Below are positions 52,601 to 63,155 of a stretch of 64,000 bases of DNA, in pieces. Position 1 is the stretch's first letter. Every line of letters starts with the position of its first letter. Location of the stretch: assembly GCA_963691815.1 (NCBI GenBank), contig OY829649.1:33698612-33762611 (forward strand), written 5' to 3'. The DNA comes from Echiichthys vipera. Lineage: Eukaryota; Chordata; Actinopteri; Perciformes; Trachinidae. Below the pieces are notes generated by a model, which ran no database searches, was not told where the DNA came from, and saw only the letters and a list, made by a program, of their open reading frames with translations. The translations under genes were made by a program, and so were the position numbers.

Positions 52601-54420
52601 ACAAAGCTGTGATTCTCTGGCTGAGCGGAGAGCCTCGCGAACACACAGTCTGGAGATCATGAGACAGCCATTTAGTAAATGGATCCACATCGACCTCTGC
52701 TGTGAATCAGACGGGGGAGTTTTGGCTCGCCTCGCCGCCTTTCTCTCTCTCCCACCCTTCCGACACCCCTGCCTGCCGGTCCAGTCATCCACCACTCCCT
52801 CCCACCCACTGTTGCTGACAGCTTGCCCGGCAGCACAATGGCCCACTGTGGGCTACTGTTCTCGGAGGCAGTGGATGGTGGCGGTGGCCTCCAGAACCCA
52901 ATGGACAGTGAAGGGTAATGTAGAGGCCGCATATTTCCTGGAGAAAGGGTTGGGGAGGGCGTTGCCGGTGGTGTAACTTTATGCAACAACACGGCACAAG
53001 AACTGCACGTTGGATCTGGGTCAAACAGCAACATTTCTTTCAGCTCTGAGCATCGCTGTCCGTCCCCAGCTGCTCTACGGCAAATCCACAACTAGGACGG
53101 CGAGTGCAGGGAAGGCAGGGGGTGGGGGTGATGGGGGGGAAGGCGACACCGGGTAACCTACATTTGACAAAAGCCGTCGCTTGCTGACACACAAAACCAC
53201 ACACGGCTGCATCGGTGTGTTGACTCCTGCCTGAGAAGGAGCTTGGACTGTTACGCCGCTTCACATTGTGAAGCAAAGATCGTCATTATTGCGGTAAAAT
53301 TATGTTTATCACAATCTCATTTTGCTGTAAACAGAATTTCTGTTTAGGTGAGCCTCTGCTGACTTCAATCAGGCTTTAAAGCAAAGACAACCTAAGTGGG
53401 TATGGTATATCATAGACTTTAAGGGTCTGCATGCCTTGCAGCAGGGAAGACGGCAAAGTCAAACTTTTATCAGCGTAGCAGCGTAGTGAATGGTTGGCAT
53501 GCTATTTTGAGATAGCTGCTTGGCAACCACTGCGGCAACAAGGTCACAAGTGTTGTCATTCCCTTTTCTTCGCACACTAAGAAGTACTGTGGAGGTGCGT
53601 CAGTCAGGGATGTTGTAGCTCTATAAGATGTTGCCGTGGAGATGAAAATCAGATCTGGAACTTGCTCAACCCGATCACAGGTAGATCACAGGGACTCCTG
53701 CTGGAACATGACAACAGGGCTCTGCGGTAAAAGGGCTGCTACGCCTGTGACGGGAATCATGAGAACTCGTGAAACAGGTCTCTTCACTTCAGTGTGTGTT
53801 CATGCAGACGGATGAAACGTTACATAACATCTCAGCTTCCTATGACGTCTGACAGTCTGAAAAGGTTCACTCTGAAACTGAGAGATAACTGCAATCATCT
53901 CTCTCTCTCCCTCTCCCTCTCTCTCTCGCACCCTCAAACACACACACACCCATGCACGTACACCCCTTTTAGGTTACCACATTTTATATATAATTAACTA
54001 TGTAATTGTGGTTTTTTGCATTTTTTCTATCCGATTCCTCGATAAATCGGTGGAACGAATAATCTGTTGAAGGGAAGTTTGGGGTCCCCTGCTAAAGCTG
54101 CTGCCCCCGCGACCCGACCCCGGGTAAGTGGATGCAGATGAGATGAGATGAGATACTCGATTACAAAAAGATTCGACAGCCGCAGCCCTACACAGAGAGG
54201 GAAAATATTCTCCTTGTTGTGATATCTGTGCGGCGGCGGCGGCTGTACCTAGGGAGGACTTGCGAAGCTGGTAGGACTCGAAGCACTCCTGAAGAGAGTT
54301 GTAGCGCTTGGTGAGCTCCTCTTTCTTCTGCTCCAGTCTGGGCTGCAGGGCCAGGTTTTGCTCGGCCAGGGAGAGGTTGTTGACCAGCGTCTTCTCTTTG
54401 CTCTGCTGAACATCCTGCAT
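46149..54420 (-). CDS. vps37b: VPS37B, ESCRT-I subunit (exons 2-4; exon 1 not in view)
   Basis: VPS37 proteins, with TSG101, VPS28 and MVB12/UBAP1, form ESCRT-I, which sorts ubiquitinated membrane proteins into multivesicular bodies and also acts in cytokinesis and virus budding. Three exons join in frame into 225 residues of the C-terminal part. Exon 2 gives the coiled-coil start of the Mod(r) domain (NLSLAEQNLALQPRLEQKKE), exon 3 NTSLDILLALLQAEGAKIEE, exon 4 FLDGDMTLDAFIDAYQSNRK and the proline-rich tail. KLAHLRRVKIEKLQEMVL-GQRLPQA and the end PALPQRPPPRMAPQPGFIMQ match VPS37B, not VPS37A, C or D. Exon 1 (the first 30 or so residues) was searched for and not seen to 64000; this first intron is long in mammals, so it is probably outside. 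Confidence 0.92.
46971..47257 (-). mobile_element. SINE-like family S1, reverse copy, in vps37b intron 3
   Basis: Reverse complement of the body of 55771-56105 (CACACCTACGGGTGATTTAG, CCCACGCAGACACGGGGACA). The tRNA-like head is missing. Confidence 0.85.
47258..48209. other. vps37b intron 3, unique part
   Basis: No exon, RNA gene or clear repeat seen apart from short AT-rich stretches. Confidence 0.5.
48210..48292 (-). CDS. vps37b: vps37b exon 3
   Basis: Acceptor TTTAACAG, donor GAG/GTAAGC, 83 nt. Encodes (D)HKSGNTSLDILLALLQAEGA and KIEEETE. The split Asp codon fits exon 2 (G + AC), matching KLD in human VPS37B. Confidence 0.94.
49563..49633 (-). pseudogene. tRNA-Gly(CCC)-like pseudogene
   Basis: The minus strand reads TGTAGTGGTATCATGCAAGA, then TTCCCATTCTTGCGACC, then GGGGTTCGATTCCCGG. 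The anticodon arm with CCC in the loop and the T loop are intact and nearly identical to vertebrate tRNA-Gly-CCC. However, the 5' acceptor strand (about ACAGAGC) does not pair with the 3' strand GTGGCGC, and one T-stem pair is broken. Probably a dead copy inside vps37b intron 2. Confidence 0.75.
50535..50830 (+). mobile_element. tRNA-derived SINE family S2, plus copy
   Basis: Head GGGAGATGTGGCTCAGAGGT, body AAGTGTCCTTGGGCAAGACA, end GAAAGGCGCTTTATAAGTAC, a well-known fish SINE architecture. An inverted partner is at 51299. Confidence 0.85.
51299..51575 (-). mobile_element. tRNA-derived SINE family S2, minus copy
   Basis: Reverse counterpart of 50535-50830 (TAGTCTCCTGACTACTCAAG, CTGATGGCAGTGGACATCTA, ACCCACTCTACCACTAAGCC). 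Confidence 0.85.
51576..54069. other. vps37b intron 2, unique part
   Basis: No exon or RNA gene recognised. A (TC)n/(CA)n patch lies at 53898-53950. Long frames at 52416-52976 (plus) and 52672-53091 (minus) overlap on opposite strands, lack homology known to me, and are composition-driven. Confidence 0.5.
54070..54155 (-). repeat. Interspersed repeat family R1, short reverse fragment
   Basis: GAAGGGAAGTTTGGGGTCCC followed by CTGCTAAAGCTGCTGCC is the end part of R1. It lies about 95 bp beyond the exon 2 splice donor. Confidence 0.75.
54249..54420 (-). CDS. vps37b: vps37b exon 2
   Basis: Acceptor TTTTATAG, donor CTAG/GTACAG, 172 nt. Encodes MQDVQQSKEKTLVNNLSLAE then QNLALQPRLEQKKEELTKRY and NSLQECFESYQLRKSSL. 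The first Met is internal by homology (human ME-ETQNVQLNKEMTLASN), so it is probably not the start. Confidence 0.93.
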
Positions 54421-54860
54421 CTATAAAAGACAAAACAGAACAGTCAGAAAAGTCTCAAACGGCATTACCTGTGCATTCCCTTCAACGCAGAACTCGTGAC
54501 TTCTCTCTTACGTATTAGGTTAACATTTAACCGGGTGAGGGAAGTCAGTCTCCACGAGGAATACTGATACTGAGAAATAGCAAGGAAACAAAAAGAAGTT
54601 AAAGCCGATGATTGTGGTGAATATTAACTATGAATCATCACATTTAACCTGCCAGTGTTCCCACAACTCCCACAAGCCTCTACATCTATTTAGAAAGACG
54701 ACTCATGACGACAAAAGCGTCGCAGAGGACTGCAGCACCTTTTCCAAACATACAAAAAGACAAGAAAACTCTCGCTCATCGTCTCATTTCAGCGGCGAGA
54801 TACCTCTTAGTTTAAAAACTCTCAAGCAATTAGAACTTTTTTTGATTAAATTCAAACGAA

Positions 54861-55475
54861 GGGCGCACTCACACTGTCCTTCCGCACCGAGCCAAAACAG
54901 GTTTTTCGGGTCAAGCCTAGTGCGTTTGACCAGTGTGAGTGCACCCGCACCGCGCATAACTGCGGCCAGCTGGCCGTCCACGGCCCGTCTGAGAGAGGTG
55001 GGCTTTTGTAGAGCGTGTTTGCACATGTACGAGCACGAGCGTGCACACGTGTACAAGCACAAGCACGACGGCTACGGCAGTTCTGACGTCATTTATGTGC
55101 ACCTGTTCGGACATAGAAAAAAGAAGGAGGGACCATGCGCGGGCATTTAACAACAACAACAACAACAACAACAATGGCGGTGAAAGGTTCACGTTGGTGT
55201 GATGCGGAGGTGGAGTGTTTACTGCAGATTTGGTCGATGAAAAGATTCAAAAACAGTCGACAAGACGCACAAAAATTCAGAGGTCTACGGAAAGATTTGT
55301 AAACAAAGCCACGCATTGCCATGACGTCATCAATGCGTGTGAAGTGTTACGGCGTGACGACGTATAGGCAGCAAGAAGCATTCTCCGAGGCCCAGGTAGT
55401 GTGAGTACAAACGGGCCTGGAGGGGGGGGACAAGTACCCTAAAGCACGGTGCGGAAGGACAGTGTGAGTGCGCCC
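54861..55475 (+). mobile_element. PIF/Harbinger-like element H1, full copy (615 bp) with Myb/SANT-like remnant
   Basis: Ends GGGCGCACTCACACTGTCCT and, inverted, GGGCGCACTCACACTGTCCT: 20 bp identical. Flanks are GAA and TAA, near the 3-bp TWA duplication of PIF/Harbinger. From 55173 the plus strand reads MAVKGSRWCDAEVECLLQIW then RFKNSRQDA-like sequence and stops, resembling the Myb/SANT protein that these elements carry beside their transposase. No transposase is present. An (ACA)n run precedes the ATG. Confidence 0.85.
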
Positions 55476-55770
55476 TAAGGAAACACAAGAAAAACAAACT
55501 ACAGGTTTTTAAACCCCTGCAAGGTCAAGACTGAAGGGATAATATAGAGCAAGCAGGTCACGATTGCTAATTAATTACGTCCAGCTGCTGATTCTGTCGG
55601 GTTTTCGTTCCGCAGTAATAACGCGCTTGCTCTACATTAACCCTTACCTTAACGGTTACGCTGTTACTAAACAATTAACTGGTTCAGGAAAGAGACATGT
55701 TTGACGTCATAACGGGAAAACCAAAGGTGTAGCTACAGCTCTAATAGCATTACTCATGGCTGCATTCCGA

Positions 55771-56105
55771 GGCAACACGGTGGTCTGGTGGTTAGCACTG
55801 TCGCCTCACAGCAAGAGGGTTCCTGGTTCGAGGCCTTTCTGTGTGGAGTCTGCATGTTGTCCCCGTGTCTGCGTGGGTTTTCTCCGGGTTCTCCGGTTTC
55901 CTCCCACAGTCCAAAGACGTGCAGGTGTTCGGTTCATTGATGACTCTAAATCACCCGTAGGTGTGAATGGTTGTCTGTCTCTGTTCGTCTCTATGTGTCC
56001 TGTGATAGACTGGCGTCCTGTCCAGGGTGGACCCCGCCTCACGCCCGATGTCAGGTGGGATCGGCTCCCGCAACCCCGACAGGGAGAAGCGGTTGAAGAT
56101 GAATT
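55771..56105 (+). mobile_element. SINE-like family S1, full copy
   Basis: The head ACACGGTGGTCTGGTGGTTA GC resembles a tRNA A-box region, and GGTTCGAGGCC is a degenerate B box. The body is shared with 26193, 46971 and 62583, and the end is GCGGTTGAAGATGAAT. Members remain alike enough to suggest recent activity. Confidence 0.8.
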
Positions 56106-57269
56106 TATATCTGTGCCGTTCAGGTGTGTCAGTACCTGGACCCTGTTATTGTGTATGCAGACGACTCACTTGTCTTCATCATATAACGTCATCACCAACA
56201 AATGTAGTGTTGATTGGGGACTTTTTATATAAGAAATGTAGTGTTTTATAAAGTAAATAGGTTCATTTTGTGCACAGCTACTGTGAGACAGCCGAACGGA
56301 GAGAAACCATCATCGATGTTTTGTTCGGGGCTTAATGAAAAGCAGCTGATTTTTAGCCTCGGGGTTGTAATCCCAAATCTGAGAGAATAGGAATTTCATG
56401 TAGAAATGAGTGGCTTGCCCCTTTAATGCAAGTTTGAACTGAAAGCACAAAGACAAGTGGAAGAACAAGCTGCTACAGTGTGAGCAGAGGAGGATTCACA
56501 GTTCTCCTGCTACTTCTCAAATGACTCATTTCACACACCCAACCGACGTGTTGTATGCGCAAACATAACCAGGATCGGGCGTGAACATGTAGGAAAACTC
56601 TGAAAATACACTGCAGCATAGGTGATGATTATGGAACAGTTTCTAAAAGCGACTGCCGCAGGTTTTCTTTAGAGGTTGGACTGACGGAAAACACCTTATC
56701 ATGCAGGGAAAGCAGCTAAATACGTCTGTGACCACGACACTTTGCACAATCATATCCTGATGTGACCAGCTTCCCTTTTTGCGAAAGCCGATTTGCTCAT
56801 TGGCTGCGGCCCGCGGAAGACGCAGACCTTTAAATAGCATCCATAACTAGAGGCCTGTCCTGTCAAAGCAAACTGATAATCGTTTGCCGGGGGAAATCGC
56901 TCCACTCCCTCCATAAAAGGCTGATGCAGGCTGAAGAGCTTGTCTGGAGTGTTAGTGTAATAACACAGCATTAGATCCCTGCCGCTGTAATGCGCCAGAA
57001 AAATAAGACCTCGAAACGTGGCCCCTTCACAAACAGCGAATCAGTTCCCACTGAGCCCCATGTTAAAACGCTCAACCATAAACATGTTTACATGCTGGAA
57101 TAAGACATAAAATATAATTTTAAATGAAAAAAAGACAATTTTCCTGCTCATTACAAATGTACAGGGAGTGAATTTTTATATAACTCACTGTTTAAAGTTC
57201 TGCATTATTAAGGGACTGGCCACTTTGAGTGACAGATGGCGATGGCGATCACAGGTGGCTAACATAGGC

Positions 57270-57950
57270 AGAGATGCACCGACCCGATACCTGGATCGGA
57301 TATCGGATGAATAAGGCTGATCCAGCATTTCGATCGAGTCAATTCGTTTTTATTAATATCATACACAGAGACACAGTTACAGTGCTCTAGTCACTTCAAT
57401 TCTATGTTTGCAACACCGGTTAGGGTTTTGTATCACATTTTAAAATATCTGTTTGTTGTGCACTTTACATGGAAGTGTTATTTCTTTATTTTTGCTGCTG
57501 ATGTCACTCTCTCGCTCATCTTCAGCCTCTTATCCGGGGTCGGGTCTCGGGGGCAGCAGCTTTAGCAGGGGACCCCAAACTTCCCTTTCCCGGGCCACAT
57601 TAACCAGCTCTAACTGGGGGATCCTGAGGCGTTCCCAGGCCAGTGTGGAGATCTAATCTCTCCACCTGGTCCTGGGTCTTCCCCGAGGCCTCCTCCCAGC
57701 TGGACGTGCCTGGAACACCTCCCTAGGGAGGCGCCCAGGGTTCATCCTTACTAGATGATCTAGATGTCCGAACCACCTCAACCTTGTGTACACTTTGTAC
57801 GTTTCTAAAGTACGTTTATCTGCGTTAATTTGTTACAATGGTATACGGTTCATTCATTCAACAGTAGGATCGGATCGGTATCGGGTATCGGCCGCTACGC
57901 TCAGCCCAGGTGCTGGATCGGATTGGAAAAAATTGGATCGGACCATCTCT
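57270..57950. mobile_element. hAT-like miniature transposon M1, copy split by an R1 insertion
   Basis: Left end AGAGATGCACC, right end CCATCTCT. The flanks AACATAGGC and AACATAAGC differ at one base, a plausible target duplication. The body matches 21841-22270 on both sides of 57508-57785, which is R1. Confidence 0.8.
57508..57785 (+). repeat. Interspersed repeat family R1, copy nested in M1
   Basis: Shares GGGGACCCCAAACTTCCCTT and CCTAGGGAGGCGCCCAGGG with 12745-13090, and ends before CTTGTGTACACTTTG, where M1 resumes. Confidence 0.85.
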
Positions 57951-59361
57951 AAACATAAGCCCCTTTCACACAGGTACAGCACAATGTTGACTCTTTGTTC
58001 ATCGACACAGAACCCTGCAATCACAGGACGTAACCATGGACAGGGGAAGTAGGGGTGCTGAGAGGGCTGCAGCACCCCCTAAAATCAAATATCACAAAAA
58101 CCATCAACTAATAAAAGAGTTTAAATTAATAATGTTTTTCCCCTTCCTTCCTTACTGGGTTTGGGATTTGTGTGTTTAGAGATAAAAAATAAATAAATAA
58201 CCTTGCTGGTCACACAGTATTTAGTATGACCTCATTACAGAGCGCTTCTATCCCCTAACTCTGACCGACTTCCAGCGTCTCTGGGCGAAATAAAGCCTCA
58301 CCACTCCTGTGTGAAAAGGGCTTTAATCTGTAGGCTTGAATTGATCTGCCTCAGCTCCATCCACCTTCCACCTCTTTGAACATTTTCGAGCCAGCTATGA
58401 GATAGGTGGCATCAGGCACTGCCAAGATGGCGACAGCTGGAGCCTGAGTGTGTATTTTGGTCCCAAATCTAAGGGATCTGTAAAGATTGTTCGTCACTAT
58501 CAGCTGATAGATCATTATCACACTTTATTTAGTATCATATTAGCATCAGTCTCATAAATCCAGCATCAGCAGTGCTATGATTCGTTATGTAAGGACGTAA
58601 ATGTTTGATTCTTCGACACATTAAAAAATATGCCCCGTTATAAATCGATACAACGGGGCATTGAATCACAGCATGCGTGCGCCGTAAAAACCCATTTTTC
58701 AAATTAGTGAAGGCCTCAAAAAAGATAAGAAGCCACATGTGAGGGATGGTGCCCGGCTTAATCTTCACGGGCTTCAAAATGTAAAGCATAACTGAACGCT
58801 TAAATGAGCTGAAACATCGTGGCATTAGAAAACTGGGTCACTCACACATCAACATCACACTGCTTCAGTGCCGTCGACACTCAAAAGGCCGGATCAAGAT
58901 GTTGCTGAAGCGATTCCCAAGTCAAGAAATATGTTTCGCTGCCTGAGCTCGCCTCAAAAAATGGTTATGCACACATACAAGTGGCATTTAGTGTAGGGGA
59001 GACAACTGTAAAACACACATTTCCTCCAATTACAAACAAGCTAGAGTAATGACACTTGCTCTGCACGTGCTCAGTAGGATTCTCTCCATCGTGACAGGAA
59101 ATTAAACTATATCGGGATAGAAGATTTTGGACATATCGCCCTATTATGGAAGTATGAAAGTCACTTTTTGGATTTACAGTACAGCGTCTTTATACAGTTT
59201 TATCTCTTGGTGTGTTGCTAGTATAACATAAGATTATATAATGGCTGCCAGATTGTAAAACTGTGTTATGTGGCCCAGTGTAATGACCTTGTTTGTCTGT
59301 GTTGACATACTTTTCTGTTAGAACATAAAAACAGATTTCATTAAATCTAAAATTACATCTA
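57951..59361. other. Upstream or intron 1 region of vps37b, no recognised feature
   Basis: No exon, RNA gene or clear repeat seen in about 1.4 kb. Confidence 0.45.
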
Positions 59362-59520
59362 AAGTGGTGGCTGGTGGAACAGTGGTTAGAGCAGTCGCCC
59401 CGTGTAAAGAGGCTGAAGGTCCTCGAGGGAGAGGGCTGCGGGTTCGACTCCGACCTGCGGCCCTCTGCTGCCTGCGTGTCTCCCCCCCTCTCTTTCACCC
59501 CATTTCATACCTGTCCTTTG
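59362..59520 (+). mobile_element. tRNA-derived SINE
   Basis: GTGGAACAGTGGTTAGAGCA (A-box-like) and GGGTTCGACTCC (B box) with tRNA-like spacing, then a C/T-rich body ending TTCATACCTGTCCTTTG. H1 is inserted immediately after it at 59524. A shortened relative is at 7119. Confidence 0.75.
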
Positions 59521-59523
59521 TAA

Positions 59524-60127
59524 GAGCGTGATCACACTGTCCTTTTGGCCGCGGCCAAAACCGGTTTTTCAGCTAAAGTCTAGTACCTTTAAGCAGTGTG
59601 AGCGCACCTGCTCCGCGCTCAACTGGGGCCAGCTGGGCCGCCACGGCCCGCTTGAAAGAGGTGGGCTTTAGCGGAGCCGTTTGCACATGTACGAGCACGA
59701 GCGTGCACACGTGTACGAGCACGAGCCCTACGGCAGTAGCGTTATGTCCGCCTGTTCGGACATGTAAATAGAAGCATGGACCATGCGCGGACATTTAACA
59801 ACAACAACAATGGCGGTGAAAGGTTCACGTTGGTGTGATGCGGAGGTGGAGTGTTTACTGCAAATTTGGTCGATGAAAATATTCAAAAACAGTCGACAAG
59901 ACGCACAAAACCTCAGAGGTCTGTGGAAAGATTTGTAAACAAAGCCACACACACGCGATCAATGCGTGTGACGTGTTACGGCTTGAAGGCGTATGGACAG
60001 CAAGAAGCATTGGCCGAGGCCCAGGTAGTGTGAGTACAAACGGGGCTGGGGCGCGGGGGGGAGAGGGAGGGGGGACAAGTACCCTAAAGTCCGGGTCGTG
60101 GTCCAGGAGGACAGTGTGATCACGCCC
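59524..60127 (+). mobile_element. PIF/Harbinger-like element H1, full copy (604 bp)
   Basis: Ends GAGCGTGATCACACTGTCCT and, inverted, GGGCGTGATCACACTGTCCT, with TAA directly on both sides: an exact 3-bp target duplication. The Myb/SANT-like start at 59811 reads MAVKGSRWCDAEVECLLQIW and continues SRQDAQNLRGLWKDL before a stop. Confidence 0.9.
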
Positions 60128-60354
60128 TAATAAAGGACAAAAAAATACACTTAAAAAGGGTTTTTTCTAGGATAGCAGCTAATTGATAAACCCTTTTTGT
60201 GTAAAAAGTATTTGTTCAAACGTTAGATATTGACAGAAGGTGTGACTATAGCATATGTTTGCAAAAACAAAGTGAACAAGTGTGCTTTTATTTGAGATAC
60301 AGTTTTACAACTCAGTGTCAGTTTTACTCCTGTTACGCTGTGACTTCCTGCATT

Positions 60355-61037
60355 AAAGGTTGAATATGTAGAATCTTTATTAAAAGGTAGATTTTTGAGG
60401 GGTGCAGAATGAAAGTATTGCTTTTCCCTAAAAAATATATATATATATTTAGTCTGAATTAATATTTAAAAAAATGTTTTTTTACGGGTTTAACAACGAC
60501 TTTCTGTCACGTTCTGTTTCCATTGTAGCAGCCAATAGCGTTGGGCGCTGCTGGTTGCCATGGTTATCTGTTGTTGCTACAGAAACAAGGAGTAATTTTG
60601 AGTTGAGAGCTAGCTAATGGATTACACAGCACGTTAAATATTGTTGTAAAATGAAATGATTAGTCCAAATTAGACGTTACCCTGTATGGTTCATCACTTG
60701 AGTGGCGCAGGCTGATCGCTTGACACACTCGGCAACAAACCTGGCAACCCGTACTCTACGGGGGAATTGTTGGGTCTCTGTAAATCATAAATAAGGTATA
60801 GAGTGTGGTCTTTACCTACTCTGTAAAGTGTCCTGAGATCACTTTTGTTATCTTGGCACTTTTGTTATTTGCCACTGTAAACATCAAATTGAATTGAATT
60901 AAATTATTTTCTGTTGTTGCGACTGCGATCTTTAGACACTAGAGGGCGCTGTTCTGCTAATTCTGCACGTTCAACCTTTGAATTACATTTTACGGTCTAG
61001 TCTGTATACGTGGAAATATATCAGTTGTATTACGTAT
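60355..61037 (+). repeat. Repeat R3, copy 1, with inserted SINE-like tail
   Basis: Matches 63156-63565 over AGCCAATAG, GGTTGCCATGGTTATCTGTT, ACACACTCGGCAACAAACCT and GACACTAGAGGGCGCTGTTC. An extra stretch at about 60760-60905 (AGTGTCCTGAGATCACTTTT to TTGAATTGAATTAAA) is absent from the other copy. Confidence 0.8.
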
Positions 61038-61971
61038 AAACAAACAGGACACATTTAAGGTTATGTCACGTGAAAAAAAGGATGCACAGGATCTAAACAA
61101 ATTCCCAACAGGACCATTTGCATTATTCAAAAGTCAACACGCGCGCTGTCTTCAGAGTGTGTTTTGCAAAATGAGAATGTTGCCAACAGCAACTGGGGGC
61201 AAGTGCCTGTGCCTGTGCGCTACAGCTGAAGTCAGAAGTTCTCAGCCCTCTCCGGTTTCACTCGATAACACCCGCCGCCTTTGTTCTCACACAGTGGATT
61301 AACACGAATGAGCTCCGCAGACAGTTCCACCTTTGGCTCGGGCGTGTATGAACTCGTCTCTTCCCTCGCATCCATAATCTTATGACCAACTTAAGTCAAC
61401 AACTGCAGTGTCATTGCGGTAAACACGGCCCTCCCTCTCTCTCTCTCTGTAAGAGACGGGAAGAAGAAAACGAAACCATGGAGACAATCGGACAGGGTGT
61501 GGATCAGAAGCAGAACTGGCGAAACACAAAAGGCCGACTCACAGCAACAACATGTATCCAAATAGGCCCTGGCTATTAATACCTCGCTGTATTCTTCTTG
61601 CTTTTGAGAGTTTGAATGGATCTGGAGCACTCGGGCTGACATACAGTAGCTTAAAGTCTGAGAAGAGAGTGTGCTTTAATCACATTTTAGACACGTCCGT
61701 CACAAAATGAGCTTAAATAAGAGGGGGAAAGACACAGCGCCGTGACAACAGGCAGGAAAACACCCCGTTTCCTGACAGTGTGTTTAATGTTTCTAATCAC
61801 AGATCTGGTCCAAACTGTAGGGCAAAGAAAGGGAGGAAGAAAGAAAGTCCCCGTGAGTTTGCACTTTAGAGTAGAAACAGAGAATGAGCCCGGCGGGAAA
61901 TTCTTCCAGCGCAGGGATCTGGAGGGTAGGGCAAATGAAATGAAAGCCCGAGCTGGAGCTGATTATTGTGG

Positions 61972-61972
<1 letters not shown>

Positions 61973-62052
<80 letters not shown>
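61973..62052. repeat. (AGC)26 / CAG trinucleotide repeat
   Basis: About 26 perfect AGC units (80 nt; CTG on the vps37b-sense strand). The surrounding frame encodes poly-Ser, poly-Gln or poly-Ala depending on phase, but no real exon is evident. Confidence 0.95.
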
Positions 62053-62054
<2 letters not shown>

Positions 62055-62582
62055 AACACTCAGAAGCACAAACTGGATTTATCCTGAATATAAATACGGT
62101 CAAATCATTTAGCGCTCGCTCTGGATACGCTTTGAGACTGGAGCTCGTAACCGCACACAGCGTATGGAAAAACTGAGGCTTATCTGCTGCTTATCATGAC
62201 AAGGGCAGACTTAGGATAGAGTGCAAAGGCAGGTACACATTAATTGGAAATTGCTGAGTCCTTGTGCCGCTGGAGCCCGGCCAAGGAGAAAAGACACAAG
62301 CCAACGTGTGGAGAGAGAGCAACTCTTAAAATTGCACATTTATGTCGCTTTGGAAACTGCTTCACAACCATTCACATCCATTCTTCATGTAGCATTTCTT
62401 ATTCTGGATTAATAAAAGCAGCAGGTCTGTAATTCATCTCCCCCCCGGTGGAAACACTGTGTCCTGAGCAAACGTCACTTTATATCATCTCTGCATCACT
62501 TTATTGGGTTGTACTGTAACTTACTGCTGCTACACTTTAACACTGTTATCACTTATCGCTCCTTATCACTTATTTAGTTTCA

Positions 62583-62920
62583 TTCATCTTCAACCGCTTA
62601 TCCCGGGGTCGGGGTCGTGGGGGGCTGGAGCCGATCCCAGCTGACATCGGGCGTGAGGCGGGGTCCACCCTGGACAGGACGCCAGTCTATCACAGGACAC
62701 ATAGAGACGAACAGAGACAGACAACCATTCACACCTACGGGTGATTTAGAGTCATCAATGAACCGAACACCTGCACGTCTTTGGACTGTGGGAGGAAACC
62801 GGAGAACCCGGAGAAAACCCACGCAGACACGGGGACAACATGCAAACTCCACACAGAAGGGCCCCAGCCGGGATTCAAACCAGTAACCTTCTCACTGTGA
62901 GGCGACAGTGCTAACCATAT
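62583..62920 (-). mobile_element. SINE-like family S1, reverse near-full copy
   Basis: Reverse of 55771-56105 including the tRNA-like head (GTGAGGCGACAGTGCTAACC at its end). It directly abuts the LINE-like tail at 62918. Confidence 0.85.
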
Positions 62921-63150
62921 GCTGCTAAACTGCATGCTGCGTATTGTTGTATATTGTATGAACCTGCGTTTAACCACAATGTCTGTTACACTCTGTCACA
63001 TCTAGTTATTGTCTGATTTATTTGATGTTAGCTTTATTTTGATTTGATTGATGTTTTTATGCTTATTGTCAGTCTGTTCCTTTCCCACCTTTGTATTGAA
63101 ACTGTTGCACAATCATTTCCCTCGGGATAAATAAAGATTCTTGAATCTTG
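62918..63150 (+). mobile_element. LINE-like 3' tail, copy 2
   Basis: ATGCTGCTAAACTGCATGCT to GGGATAAATAAAGATTCTTG; counterpart of 36925-37157. Repeat R3 follows directly. Confidence 0.65.
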
Positions 63151-63155
63151 AAAGG

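Noticed and set aside
52416..52976. 186-residue plus-strand frame and overlapping 139-residue minus-strand frame
   Set aside because: Low-complexity composition, no recognisable domain, frames overlapping on both strands, and position within a vps37b intron.
61742..62176. Poly-Ser frame of 144 residues (poly-Ala and poly-Cys frames on the other strand)
   Set aside because: Generated by the AGC repeat; the flanking residues show no domain and no splice sites were seen.
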